Assembly: GCF_000003815.2 (NCBI RefSeq)
Contig: NC_049995.1
Location: forward strand, 15,018,976 to 15,082,975
From: Branchiostoma floridae
Lineage: Eukaryota; Chordata; Leptocardii; Amphioxiformes; Branchiostomatidae
Length of the DNA: 64,000 nucleotides
Direction: 5' to 3'
Each line of letters begins with the position of its first letter. Positions within the stretch are counted from its first letter, which is position 1. A program made the translations under genes and the position numbers. The notes beneath the pieces were generated by a model, which saw only the letters and a program-made list of their open reading frames with translations, did not search any database and was not told the origin of the DNA. Positions 1 to 12,900 of the stretch are shown here, in pieces.

Positions 1-1030
1 TAACATTCAAAGGACAGAGGGAAAAACTAAGATATCCCAACAGTGCATAATTGAAATGACACAAGGCAATATACAGCAATCTAGTGGGTGAATCATTCAA
101 ATGATACAAGAATCCTGAAGGTGTAACATTCGTTCATATAAATTGACAGTTGTCCTCCCGTCGAAACTTGAAGGAGGTAATACGGATAAAACATCGCCTT
201 TCTACAACCGTGTCTTATAAATTGACACAGTTGTCCTCCCGCCAGTCGAAACTTTCTGTTATTAAAGGAGGTTAATATGGATGGAACAGCGCCTTTCTAC
301 AACTGTATCATATATAATAGTCTTTCCCGGGGAGTTTGTCCTTTGAATGTTGCACCAGTTGGGATTCTTGTATCTTATCCTGTATCATTTGAATGATACA
401 CCCTTTAGATCGCTGTATATTACCCTGTATCATTTGAATGATACACTGTCGGAATAGCTTAGTCTTTCCCTTTGTCCTTTGTCCTTTGAATGTTGCACCA
501 GTCGGGATACTTGTATCATATCCTGTATTATTTGAATGATACACCCTTTAGATCGCTTAAACCTGTATCATTTGAATGATACACTGTCGGAATAGCTTAG
601 TCTTTCCCATGGAGTTTGTCCTTTGAATGTTTAACCAGTTGGGATTATTGTATCTTAACCTGTATCATTTGAATGATACACCCCCTAGATCGCTGTATAT
701 TGCCCTGTATCATTTGGATGATACACTGTCAGAATAGCTTAGTCTTTCCCATGGAGTTTGTCCTTTGAATGTTGCACCAGTTGGGATTATTGTATCTTAA
801 CCTGTATCATTTGAATGATACACCCTCTAGATCGCTGTATACCTATTTAATTTGAATGATACACTGCCGGAATAGCTTAGTCTTTCCCTTTGTCCTTTGA
901 ATGTTGCACCAGTTGGGATTCTTGTATCTTAACCTGTATCATTTGAATGATACACCCCATAGATCGCTGTATGCACATTGTGTATTACCCTGTATCATTT
1001 GAATGATACAGTGTCGTCGGAATAGCTTTA
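1..1030. repeat. Satellite array with short palindromes and an inverted arm
   Basis: Units of very roughly 100-170 bases repeat from about 310 to 1030. Each contains one or two copies of a near-palindrome (arms TGTATCATT and AATGATACA with a 2-base spacer), the phrase TAGCTTAGTCTTTCCC and the phrase GTCCTTTGAATGTTGCACCA. Bases 1-140 carry the same unit in reverse complement, so the array is inverted about a centre at 140-300. That centre itself holds two copies of a block beginning near CCTCCCG and ending GCGCCTTTCTACAAC. No coding sense was found; the short open frames here are by-products of the repeat. Confidence 0.8.
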
Positions 1031-1074
1031 AGGCTTTTCCAGAATTCTGGTTCAAATACAGTTAAGTTATATGA

Positions 1075-1109
<35 letters not shown>

Positions 1110-2342
1110 GTAGATCTGTGGAACTTCTTGTATATATATATATATATATATATATGGCAATATGACAGATAATATTCAGAGGTAAAACTTTCATTCGGTC
1201 ATTTGTAGTGCAAAGTCTCGGGTCAGTTGGGATGAACCAATAAGGTTTAATAAGATAACTGATAAAACCTAGATCTGGTCTGTTTAATTAAGCTGTCTAA
1301 AGTGTTTTGACTGAGATACATACGATTCTCCAAACTGAGGGTACTCAATCGGTAATCCCTGGTAGAGTATTGCGTGTTTTGTTTTGGGTAGTTGGTTTGA
1401 TCCGGAAGTATCACATCGGTCACGTGGAAACCCCCATGCAGACCGTAAAACACGAGGTACGCTCGCCAAAATGAGTACTTAGAAGGTCAACTTTGACGAA
1501 ACGAATCTCGTCTTGAACTACTTTTTGAAATCTCAACTGACCTACACACGGTTGCCTGACTCTTTTAGATCACGGGGACACATATAATAGCTCGATTTGA
1601 CGTATCGTGACTGTGCTACGACTTATTGAATGGAGTCTTCTATGTACTCAAAATGGCGCGCCACACCTCCCCTTCTCCAAAGATCGCTCTTTGTTTATCA
1701 ACAAAATATTTCAGTTTTGGTCGCTTAAAATGGTAATATTAGCTTTACAGAAGTCCGATGTACTAGACTAAGTTATGGTGTAAAGTTTGGGATAAATCTC
1801 ACAACACATACCTTATACAAAGCCAAGCTTTGCCGCATGAAAAACTCAATAAAGTGAGAAATGAGCATGATGTTGTGGACTTCTCAGGCGAGTCCACATA
1901 TTTGAAGATAGGTATATCGATGTTATAAAATATATAGTTAAATATAACATTTGACTCTTACCATGCCTGATGCTACCTTTTTCTTGTTTAAATCATATTA
2001 TAATGTAAAACAAATATATAAAATTACTTTATTAACATTTAGGGCTTTGCATTTTATACCTGCTGTCCAATTTTGTTCCCTTACTAAAAAGTGGTATGAC
2101 TTAAAGGTCATCCAAAAATGACCTTTTGACAAGACCATTACTGAAATAAGGGAGATTCAGTAACAAATAAAATTTGAAAGCCGTCCTATTTCCAAACAAA
2201 AATAATCAATAAAAGCCATATAGTTACTAAAAGTAACATTTATTTCAGTTGTTTTGTTTTAGATATAATAGATTTAGAATAGATACTGTATATAATAATT
2301 TAGAACCCTGTGTAATAATGGACTCGTCCTTCACGTGTTCAG
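1031..2342. other. Non-coding stretch with TA microsatellites
   Basis: Two alternating TA runs lie near 1078-1106 and 1131-1155. The remainder, to 2342, shows no gene, RNA or clear transposon. It should contain upstream regulatory DNA for the eEF1D gene, but I can point to no specific element apart from a CpG-containing patch near 1650-1690. Confidence 0.5.
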
Positions 2343-2392
2343 CCTCTTTCGCAAGTGCCAGCCATCTTGGAAGTCGTGGTCAGCTGTGCCAG
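2343..2392 (+). promoter_or_regulatory. EEF1D: Probable 5' leader exon of eEF1D with TOP-like start
   Basis: A pyrimidine run CCTCTTTC at 2343-2350 is followed by a CCATCTTGG box (YY1-like) and then a good splice donor (AG then GTAAAA) at 2393. The matching acceptor is the pyrimidine/CAG at 3897-3899, directly before the eEF1D start codon. Translation-factor mRNAs in animals typically begin with a C followed by pyrimidines (5'TOP). The transcription start is inferred, not shown. Confidence 0.4.
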
Positions 2393-3375
2393 GTAAAAAT
2401 TTCCTTCTTTTCTGCAAGATTCCTGGTGACAAGATACTCTCTGTGTGTCTTAGAATTTAGGAGACATGTCTTAGAATATGTCTGTGTCCTTCGTTTGAAT
2501 ATGTGATGCATGAAAGTCATTTTAATAGCAGTATTTGTTCCGCCGACTTGCTGAAAAATTATGTTCCATATCCACTTTGCTGACGACATGCTTTGCAATC
2601 TGCTGGGTTCTAAAAAAACTCAATTTATTTTACTTTAATATATGATCAAGAAAACTACTATTTGTAGAATTAATTATTTTCTTAAGATAATATAGCTTAT
2701 ATAGCTACATACATCTATAGATACGATATGGACTTTTTTATAAATTTATTTATCAAATTATGATAGTTACTTAATGTCTTAAACTAGTATCAAATCAAAG
2801 ATATTTTAAAAAAATGCGAAATTTTCCAGTCCACTCCTAATGTTTATACGTTTTTTGTATATCTCTCTTTGTTGTATTTCCAGAAAGATTACATGAATGT
2901 CCCGTCAGTTCTATAGAACAGAGCTCGTTTTCCAAATAAGGTCTCGTAAACTCATGACACTTGTCTTTCAGAAAAAAAGCCCAGGCATGTTGGTTTATTT
3001 CGATTTTTTGTCTATGAACGTTCAAAATACTGTAAAATATGGCATTTTGCGGGGAAACGATCAATTCTAACGGATAAATTTATTTGTAATCAATTTGCAT
3101 GTGCAAGCGTGTAGTTCCTTAATCCAAGTGGATTGTACCAGGTGCATGCTCAGAAAGGAAGTTTGATTTTGTGTGGCATTTATCCAGTATGAACAGTGAA
3201 ATAATCTATTCTAACGGAGAACTAGATATGTGATTGATTGATAAATTGATTGATTGATTGATTGATTGAAAAGTTGAAGTGAGAACCAAGCAACTGTGGT
3301 CTTGGAAAGTTATCAGGTATTTTCCTTCACTTATACCCTAAATCTTACGATACACACAACACAAGTAGATTGTGT

Positions 3376-3653
3376 AAGGCAACACTGACTTCATCTTATG
3401 GCTGACATCTGCGAGCACATTGCTTTAATACTGGCCACATGTCCCCGAATAGTATCCCTCGTCAATCAGACTTTGATGCAAGCTCTCAAGGATAAGGGGG
3501 CACATGGTAAGAGCCTTGGGCCAGAGCGCCCCTGTTCCCTTTTGAAACAGGTTGTGGAACTGTAATTTTTCCTGGATTTTCTTTCCAGCCTTCACACAAA
3601 AGTTTGGGAGTCTCCAGAGGATCCATCCATAAAATTAAGTCAGTGTGACCTAA
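3376..3653. repeat. MITE-like element in eEF1D intron 1
   Basis: The left end (AAGGCAACACTGACTT) and the right end (AAATTAAGTCAGTGTGACC) form an imperfect terminal inverted repeat. A related copy lies at about 30129-30517, and a fragment with the same end motif lies near 41775-41860. No transposase is visible. Confidence 0.55.
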
Positions 3654-3698
3654 AAAAAAGAAAAGTAGTTTATACATTAATCTACTGTTCCATTTGCC

Positions 3699-3850
3699 AA
3701 AAAGCAGTTACTCGAGCAGTTGGATATGATTTTAGAAACGGTCAGACCTTTCAGATAGTCAGTGACACTGATGAAAGATAGTGGATACTATCTGAAACAT
3801 CTAACTGTTTCCAAAATCATATCCAACTGCTTGAGTAACTGCTTTTTGAC
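3699..3850. repeat. MITE, 'ACTGGATATGATTTTGGAAA' family
   Basis: Long inverted repeat: the left arm contains GCAGTTACTCGAGCAGTTGG and ATATGATTTTAGAAAC. The right arm is its reverse complement, ending GCTTGAGTAACTGCTTTTTG. Relatives occur at 12240-12350, 18260-18320, 22365-22400, 56540-57520, 58320-58340 and 58735-58800, so this is a very common local family. Confidence 0.75.
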
Positions 3851-3912
3851 CTATCTTATTGCCTGGATGTCTAATCATGACGTACTGTTCCATCCTCAGC
3901 TCAACTCCCAAC

Positions 3913-6900
3913 ATGACGGTACCGAACACCCTCACCCCGGCGACCCTCGACAGCGTGGAGCCTGTCTGGTTCGACAGGTTCCGTGTGGAGGAGGCGGAGG
4001 TCAGGTACCAGCAGCACCTGGCTGACCAGCACTCCGGACTCGTGGTCAAGGTCAGTGGGTCAAACAGCACAGTGGGGTCAAACAGCACAGTGGGGTCAAA
4101 CAGCACAGTGGGGTCAAACAGCACAGTGGGGTCAAACAGCACTCAAGGTCACAATAATACCATGATGATAAAGTCATATTTGTTCTTGATTAAAGACTTC
4201 TGGCATCCTCTGCCCTTGAAGTCTTGTGAAATGCTTAGGCCAAAGATGTATGTCAAGGTTAAAAACAGGTTGAAGGAGAAAAAAAGTGGAAAAAATAAGC
4301 ACCTTCACTGTTTTCGAATGTGCATGTGCAACGACAGGAATTATGGGTAATATGTCAAAGGTAAAGGCCCCTGAGACATTAACAAATCACGTACTGACAT
4401 TGCTATGCAAATTGAAAATAATGGTTGAGACAAGAACTGTTTACAATTGCAAGTCAGGGGCCTTAACCTTTGACATATAACCCACAATTCCTGTCACTGC
4501 ATATTTGTACTTGAAACAGTGAACATGCTTATTGGACTTACCAAGAGAGTGTAGTATGATTTTTGGTTTGTCTGTCCACGTGTGTTTTCATTCTGCCATC
4601 ACTGCCTTGTAGAAATGGTTGGGTTCTTTTTATTCATGTGTATGTGTATTTGTGTACATGTAAATGTGTTTGTTAAAATGAGTGTATATCATCAAGTTCA
4701 CTGCCTTTATATGTAGTATTATGCAATGATAAAGGCAATGAATATGATGATGCCTTCGCTGCATGTTGCATGTTGTATGCTTTGGATTTTTTTTATGGCA
4801 ACATATACTAAAATGAATGTTTGAATTTGTGTCTCTGACTCTTAAATCATAACTTTTGTTACTCATGATCATTAATAAGAATAGAATTTGGCTCAGACAA
4901 AAAGATGAATTATATGCTTTACACGTACTGATTAGATGTAGCTTGGTTTAAGTATATTGTACAACTACAAGTGATACAAGTTTGTTTAATGCCTCTTTCA
5001 TACTATAGTTTAGATAAGGTCTATGTATTTAAGAAGACAAGAAGATGCCAGTAGTACATATATATAGCATGCAGTTTGTTCTGTACGTAAAAAAGCTGCA
5101 CTCCTGATTCTGACTCTGCCTGTTTCCTTGCTACCCTCTGCTTACTAGAAGCGGAAAAATAGAAGTCGGGTGAGTAGCCTATCTTTGGAGCTGTGAAGTT
5201 GTGAAGTTGTAAAGAGTATCCGTACAATGCACACTGTTACTTTTCTCTTGTATAAATTTATACAAAAAAATGCACTTTCCTGTGAGTATAGTAAGAAACT
5301 AGCAAAATGTACATCAATTTGCCATTAGTAACATTGTCTGCACATTGCTCTTGATTTGTCCATGCAAATAAAGATGCACATAAGTCTAATCAATATAAAT
5401 CAACTATTAGGCCACACCGATTTAATTTCTTGGTTCACGGATTCGCTCGCTCCTATTTTTTGGGAAAAAAAATAAAAATAAAAATTACCACTCAGCAAAT
5501 TTTCACCATTAATGAAACCATTCACCAACTTTCTGGTGTAGCAAATTGGCCTTTATATTATAAGCTCCTTAAAGTGTGGGTACAGGTGCCGTTACTGTAC
5601 AAAAATAGTGTTTTTGTACTTTTTTCAAGCTGAAAACTTTTTTCTTTATGTTTTGGATTAGTCGTTACCTTTACCCCAACCATTTTACAATTCTTATTTT
5701 TATTTTTATTTCGCCCTCTCGCTCCTTATTTTTTATGAAAAAATCCGTGAACCAAGAAATTAAATTGGTGTGGCCTTAAATTGATTAAGCAACAATAATA
5801 TTACACTGTCTGGAACAAGTTAGAAATGAGCAACATGCAGTTAATATATGAAAATAAGGCTGAAAACTATTTCTACCCTTTGTCTCTTCTATGCTTCTAA
5901 GTGGTTGCCTGAATACACAATATGTAGTTCTCCATTGCATTACTAACAACCTTCTCATATTGGTGGCTCTTTCGCTCTTCACATAGCTTGTATAGTTGTA
6001 ACTACTTACTACTAACCCTTCACTCTACTCCTCCTTGTCTTCTGTCTTTCCTTCTCTCACTCTGCTGCTTGAAATTTGGACCGTGAAGAAGAAGAAAAAC
6101 AAATCTGACAGCAGTCCCTCCAATGCTGAGGTAGAGGTAACCACTCCTGGAGAGGAAACTGTGCAAAACAAGAAGGCGGAAAAGCCGGAGAAGTCCGGTG
6201 AAAAGAAGGGAGGGCGGGGCAAACAGGCGCAGAACGCCAGAACACCCCCAGCGGAATCAAACAACAAGAAGAAGGGTGGAAAATCTGTCTCTGTAAGCCT
6301 CTTATGGTTACAGTATACATGTGGTTGGGAAGTGATAGTAGTCGTACAAACATAGACATGTTATATAAAATGTACCTCAGACTATATAAGGTAGTACTAC
6401 CATCCTAGTTAGTGTTCCATGGGCTCCCATATATCACTACAGCTAAATGTACATGTTGAAACTACATGTAGTTAGTTTTCCTTTACTCCCACAGTCTCAA
6501 CTACCGGTAGTAGTATTGGAGAGTAGGGGTGAGTACCGGTACAGAAAATTCAGGTACAGGTCCGGTTTAGGTCTAGAGGCTCAGGTACAGGTCCGGACCT
6601 GAACCTGATATTTCATGAATGGGCGATACGTAGTCATCGAAAGAGATGATATTGCATATCAAACGTTTATGCAAATCTTTTTTTCCAAATGTTTCCCCGT
6701 ATGCCCATGTTGACATACAAGTGATGTAAATGCCCATACATTTTTGTCCATTGTGTATACTGCTTACTACATTGTGCATTGTATCATGTCCTATATGAGA
6801 ATGCTTGCATGTGTTGTGACTTGAATGCCTGTGCTGTGGGTGGCAATGTTATGCTGCTAATGAACAAGGCCACACCAATTTCATTCATTGGTTCTCAGGT

Positions 6901-9900
6901 TTAAAGGAACAAACTACTGAACTGACACTCCAAAAAACAACATGAAAACATAGTCCTACTCTAAGCTTCAAGTAAAGTGTATACCTTAGTACACACATTT
7001 TCAGAAAGCGAATAAAGTTATAGTCAGGGTCACGTTTTTCTCCCATGTTTCTCCCATGCTTAAATTTTGCTTGAACTGCCTGGGAACCAAGACAATGGAA
7101 ATGTGTGGCCCCAGCATGTGAGTGTGTGCTGCATTTGTGACATTGTGAAGGCATGACGTGTGTGCTTCCCTCTCTTACTCTGACAATGACTCAGAGCTCT
7201 GGTGAACTTACTGTAGTGTGGCAGGAAATAAGGTTTATGTTTTGTAGTTGGCTTCAAATTTGGTAGCTTGAAAAATAAGGGGAGTGCACAAACTCAAGAT
7301 CAGGTGTTGACAAGTTTCAATTTTATGTCCATTTCTGTTACAATTCAAATTAACAAGATTTGATTTTAAAAAGGGTTGAAAAAAGCACAGCACAAATGCA
7401 TGTAAGTGTACATACGATGTATACATATGTTTGCAATATTCAGAAATCTGTTATACAATTTACACATACAAGAATTACACGGAAAATTGCAAAAGTATGT
7501 TACAAAATGTACCAATGTAATTATTGAGGTACTACCACTGGGCACTACACTGAAAGTATGCTAAAAAAAATCAATGTGTCATTTACAAGAAATCTCATAT
7601 AAAAATCTCATGACATTAAACTTGAATGTGAAATATTTGGAAATATTATTTGGAAATACTTATGGCCTTGCCTCCTGTGTTTCCCTTGTAGGAGGGCACC
7701 AGTAGCATTCTAAATGAGATTGCACGGGCACGCCAGAACATTCAAAACTCCCTCAGTATACCTGTGAGTAGAACAACACCTTTTCTACTAACCTCGCACA
7801 ACCACACCCAACCCCACCCATCCGCACTACTGATCTCTGGTAACGCACTTAGAACCTGCCAGAATCGCATTGATCTGCGTACTAGTACTTGTAGTGTGGC
7901 ACAGCTCCATCTGATTTCTTTTACCAGAAGTCTTGACAGAGTTTTGATGTGTTCTCAAAGCTGGTCCAGAATGTGCAATGAAGGACTAGGCATCCCTAAA
8001 TACTTCTTTTACGAACAACGAATATAGGTAAAACCATGGAGAATGGTGAACTATCCTTACAGATATTAGTAATTCGCTGTGAAAATTTGATGGTATTTCT
8101 CAATATCTTCTACTTTGGAAGCAGTAACAAAGCCAGTCTTCCATTGCACATTCTTGACCACCACATCTGCCCAAATCCCACTCATTGTTGAGAACACCTC
8201 AGTACCTTGCCATGATTTCTGTGTGATAGTTGTTAGATGGAGGTATTGCAGTAGAGACTTCTAGCTTTAATGTTATGATCACTGCATGTGCTTCTCTACT
8301 TCAGCATTAGAACCAAATCTGCATGTCGGTATTGTGACTTTGTGATGTCTCTGATCATGATTCCATAGTTAACACAGCTACGAACTACATGTAGCACCTG
8401 TATTTAGTTATAGAAGGTTTTAGAAGTATCATCAAAATTCATGTCCATTTAGATACAATGATGTACAATTTCTCATGTCCAGGTAGAACTTGTTTATCGC
8501 TTAAGTTTTGATTATTTAGATTGAGACAATTGTCTATTGTGCTTGGTTAACATAAGTCTAGCTTTAATATGTATTATGATCATAGTAAATAGCACTGTAG
8601 CCTTATACCAGTACAGTGTAAATGAAATTTAATGTACGATGTGTAGAGGTACAAATATTTGTTGTATATTATTTATAACCTTTTCTTTTTTTTGACAGTC
8701 AAGTATTAAATTTTGTACCAAACTTTTAAATATTTCTTCAAGATCAGCATTGCAAGGCTGGTGGCAACACTATGGAAACGTACTGCTGTAATTCACATAT
8801 CTGGCTTTATACACTATTTCCACACACAGATAAGGACTCACCAACAAGCTTTCATTCCTCTGGACTTTCTCAGGTTGATAACCTGATGGCAAGAGCTTTA
8901 CTAAATCATAAATGTGTGCAAAAGAAGCCAGTCAGATGGAATCTTCATAATGTCTTTCATTTGAATGTGATATGGCTGCATATTTTCATGATCGAATTTT
9001 AACATACACACAGCCTTGCAATGCTGATGAATTTCTCAGACGTCTTGAAGAGTGTTTGATGTTTCCTAAGTTGCTGTCCTGTTCTGTACCTGTAGGGAGA
9101 AGGGCTGCAGGTAGGCACCAGTGTGGGACACGCCGAGGTGTTCGCTCGACTCTCAACTCTGGAGCAGGAGAACAAGGACCTGAGGAAAGGTGAAGTATAA
9201 AAAAAGTTTGTGAAAAACCACCACGAAAAGTCGTTTTTCCCACTACTCAAGACAATGGTCCAATTTGCTACAAAGGAATATTTGGTGGAGTATCCGACTT
9301 CCATGTGCACTTAAGTCCTATCTTCATGTGAACGTTTGACTAAAGTCTTGGTAGAAATGGCTATAGATTCTTCTCTACTTTGCTTTTGTTATTTTTTGAA
9401 CCTGTAAGCACCAAAACGTATAAACCCATGCTGATGAAATATGGTCATTTTCTACTCGGTCCAAAATCCGGTTAAGAAAATTAAGTTAGAAAGACGGAAC
9501 TGAGACCTTGAAAAACGGGTTTTTAATGAGATTATCATATGCGAAAGGGCGCCGACACACTAAGTCAACAATCATAACAATAGCAAGACAAACAGTGTGT
9601 GGCTTTCCGACCGTGGACAGCGTCCCCAAGCTGCCTGTAGCTTCTACCAAGAATTTTTGTCCATCAAGGTTGACGGATTGGTTTAAAAACTTTTCCGTCA
9701 CACGCAGCAAATTTCCGTCAATTGACGGAAAAACGGACGCTGGCTAGAGCCCTGACAGATACAGAAACTGGTATGTTCAAAGCTGGTTGTTCTGGGGTAA
9801 ATTCTGATGCAAATATGCAAATCGTTGTTGTTTGTTCCACCCCTGCAGTAACCAATGACCTGAAGGCACTTGTGTTAAAACTGGAGTCCCGGGTGGTCTC

Positions 9901-12900
9901 CCTGGAGAAGGGCGGGGCAGCGCCCTCCAACTCACCTGCCAAACCGGTCCAGAAGGTGGAGGAGGAGGATGATGATGATGACGATGATGATGATGATGAC
10001 ATCGACCTGTTTGGAAGTGACGACGTAAGAGGATATTTTTCTCTAATGTTATCAACTTTGTTCCTAAACCTTCAGATTTGTAACCCTACAAGAACTATCT
10101 ACAACCAAAAGTTGTCCCCATAACTTGCCAAGAAAACAGTTATCAAAACTGAAAGTTCCACTGCAATATCATTAAACAAGCCACTAGGGGATCTTATGAA
10201 AACCTACGGGGGCCACATACCAAATATACATGTACAATCCATCTTTGCATTCTCAAGCTATTGTGTTGACACACATACACAATTGCAGGAACACTCATGA
10301 AAATGCAGATATCTGTCTATACTTTACGTGTAGTTTAGTAGGCAGACAGAGAACTGATGTGACGAAGTTTTCATCATCATGTTGACTTGAGGACAACATT
10401 ATGAATACGAGAAATATAAAACAGTTCACTCTGGTTGACCATCACAAAGCATGTATTACACAATAATGAATCAGGGTACTGTATTTGCTCCATGTCACAC
10501 ATTACTGAGGCTGTTAATTCCTTCTCGCAGGAAGCAGATGCTGCAGCAGAGAAACTTAAAGAAGAAAGACTGAAGAAATATCAGGAAAAGAAGTCCAAAA
10601 GTGAGTCTGCCCAATTTGTAAATTTCAATCTTGATTTGACGACCTTCGTGACTATTAGAATCTGATAAGTATAATTGTTGATCTAATACAAAGGTAGATC
10701 TAAGGATTGAAATAACAATGTGTTTGTGCACTTATTACAGATAGTTGATTTTTTTGTTGTCTTGTTTTCAGAGCCAGCTCTTGTAGCAAAGTCTATGATC
10801 ATCCTGGACATCAAACCGGTGAGTTTTGGTTCACTTGATACTGTAATTCACTTTGTCTTCTCGGTACCAAACTTTCACGGTCTGAGAAAATTTAACTTGT
10901 TCTCGGAACTAAATGTTCACGGTGGCGGCAAGTGCACATGAAAAAGTATCTTGTATTATTTGTTATCAGTAATGATGCAGTCATCACATTGAAAACCGTG
11001 AACATAACAGTACAGTCAAACCTGTCTATAGCGGCCACTCAAGGGACCGGACAAATTTGGCCACTATAGACAGGTGGCCTCTGTATAGAGGTGGCAACTT
11101 GTAGATAAAATACCCAAGGGACCGACAAAAAGTGGCCACTATGGACAGGTGGCCCCTCTGTAGAGGTGGCCCCTAATACAGGTTTGACTGTACATTGAAA
11201 AAATCAGGAATAACAGTATGTAATTATTGTCAGTTTTGGTTCTCTTGATATGTAATTGTTGTTACTATCTCAGACACCTCTTTTTACATGTGATAATACA
11301 TTTGAATATTACACTAATGTTACAGCAATTTAATGATAAGTTCAACTTGCGAAATATTGTTGTCTTTATATGTACTGCAAGTATTTACTATTATTAATAT
11401 TGTCTTAATATATTACTCAATGTTAATGTGCAATTATAGTATACTCAAATAACAGGTTGTTTTTCTTCTTTTTCCCCCTGTACTGTTTCTTTCAATATGA
11501 TAGTGGGACGATGAAACAGGTCGGTTCTTTGGATTTTTTTATTGCTTTTGATAAAATAAACTCTTGTTCACAACCTCAATAAGACATGAAAAAAATGTGA
11601 ACATTTTCTTTGAATTGTGTTGGTTAACATAATGCTGAGCTTATCTGTGGAACCACAGTTTGTTATTGATGCAAACTTACAAGTTCTATATTTTGTTTTT
11701 TTACAGACATGGCTGAGGTTGAGAAGTGTGTTCGGTCAATAGCAACAGACGGACTCACATGGGGACAATGTAAGTACTCAGGATATCTGGATATATGCTG
11801 TATTGATGTAGCCTGTGTACCATCCGGATAGTAGTTCACTCCTATGTTTGCTTCTGCTATCCGAGTGGAGACTTGCGCCTTCAAACCGTTTTGTGGTAAC
11901 GTCAGTTAATGAGAAAATTAAGGAATGGGTTCTAGAGCGCTTGTTCGATGACAACAGGCCAAGCAAGCTTACGGAGGGCGCTTTGGGTGTTGGAACGCCA
12001 GTTTGAACGAGCTCATTCCTTACTTCGCTCATTTGTAGGGACCAATCAGCGCCTGCGTCCAAAATTTGGACGATTCCGGACGTTAAGATTATCCGCGTTC
12101 CCAGACGGAAACACAGAGAAGCGACTGCATATAGTGTATAATGAACGTCAGAGCTAGAAGCGACTGTATATAGTATATAATGAATGCCAGGGCGAACTAC
12201 TTTCCGGATGGTACCCAGGCTAGTATTTAAATGGCAATGAAGGTTAGACATCCAGGTAATAAGATACACCAAATAGCAATTGTTTACTAGCAGTTTTTTA
12301 AGCAACTGGATATGATTTTGGAAATGGTCAGACGTTTCAGACAACAGCTGTTATCTTTGGTCAGTGACATAATCACACCCACAACAGGTTAACTTGTCTT
12401 CCCTTTGCTTCCTATTGTACTACACTAGAAATTAGATGTTAGCTGCATTTTTTCTCCTTTTTTCTTGCAACCAAATTTGTCCCCCTGGCCTACAGCATTA
12501 AGAAATTCTAGGTCAGCTTTGTTATTATTGTAATAGAGCTTATTGTCATAGAGTTGGGATTTTTATGAATTGTTTGTTATTTTTGCTTTGTTGCAGCCAA
12601 ACTTGTACCTCTGGCTTATGGCATTAAAAAGCTCCAGATCAGCAGTGTGGTAGAAGATGAAAAAGTTGGAACAGACTTTCTGGAGGAGAAAATCACAGAG
12701 TTTGAAGACTATGTAAGTATAAGTAAAAGTTTGAGTAGAAAGGCTATTCAAGAAGAAGTGCCATTGGTTTTGTTTCTGACAGACTTTCAGTTACCTGAAA
12801 ATAACATAACTAATAAAAATCTAAGCAACAAATAGAAGATGACAAAGTGGGAACAGACTTCCTTGAGGAAAAGATCACAGAGTTTGAAGACTACGTAAGT

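Noticed and set aside
1078-1155. Promoter TATA boxes
   Set aside because: Simple TA microsatellites; no associated start site or exon.
9718-10055. Minus-strand poly-Ser and His-rich frames
   Set aside because: Complement of the eEF1D acidic Asp run (GAT/GAC repeats), not separate genes.
11778-12344. 188-aa minus-strand open frame
   Set aside because: It lies across a MITE pair in an eEF1D intron, with no family similarity visible and repeat-derived sequence at both ends.
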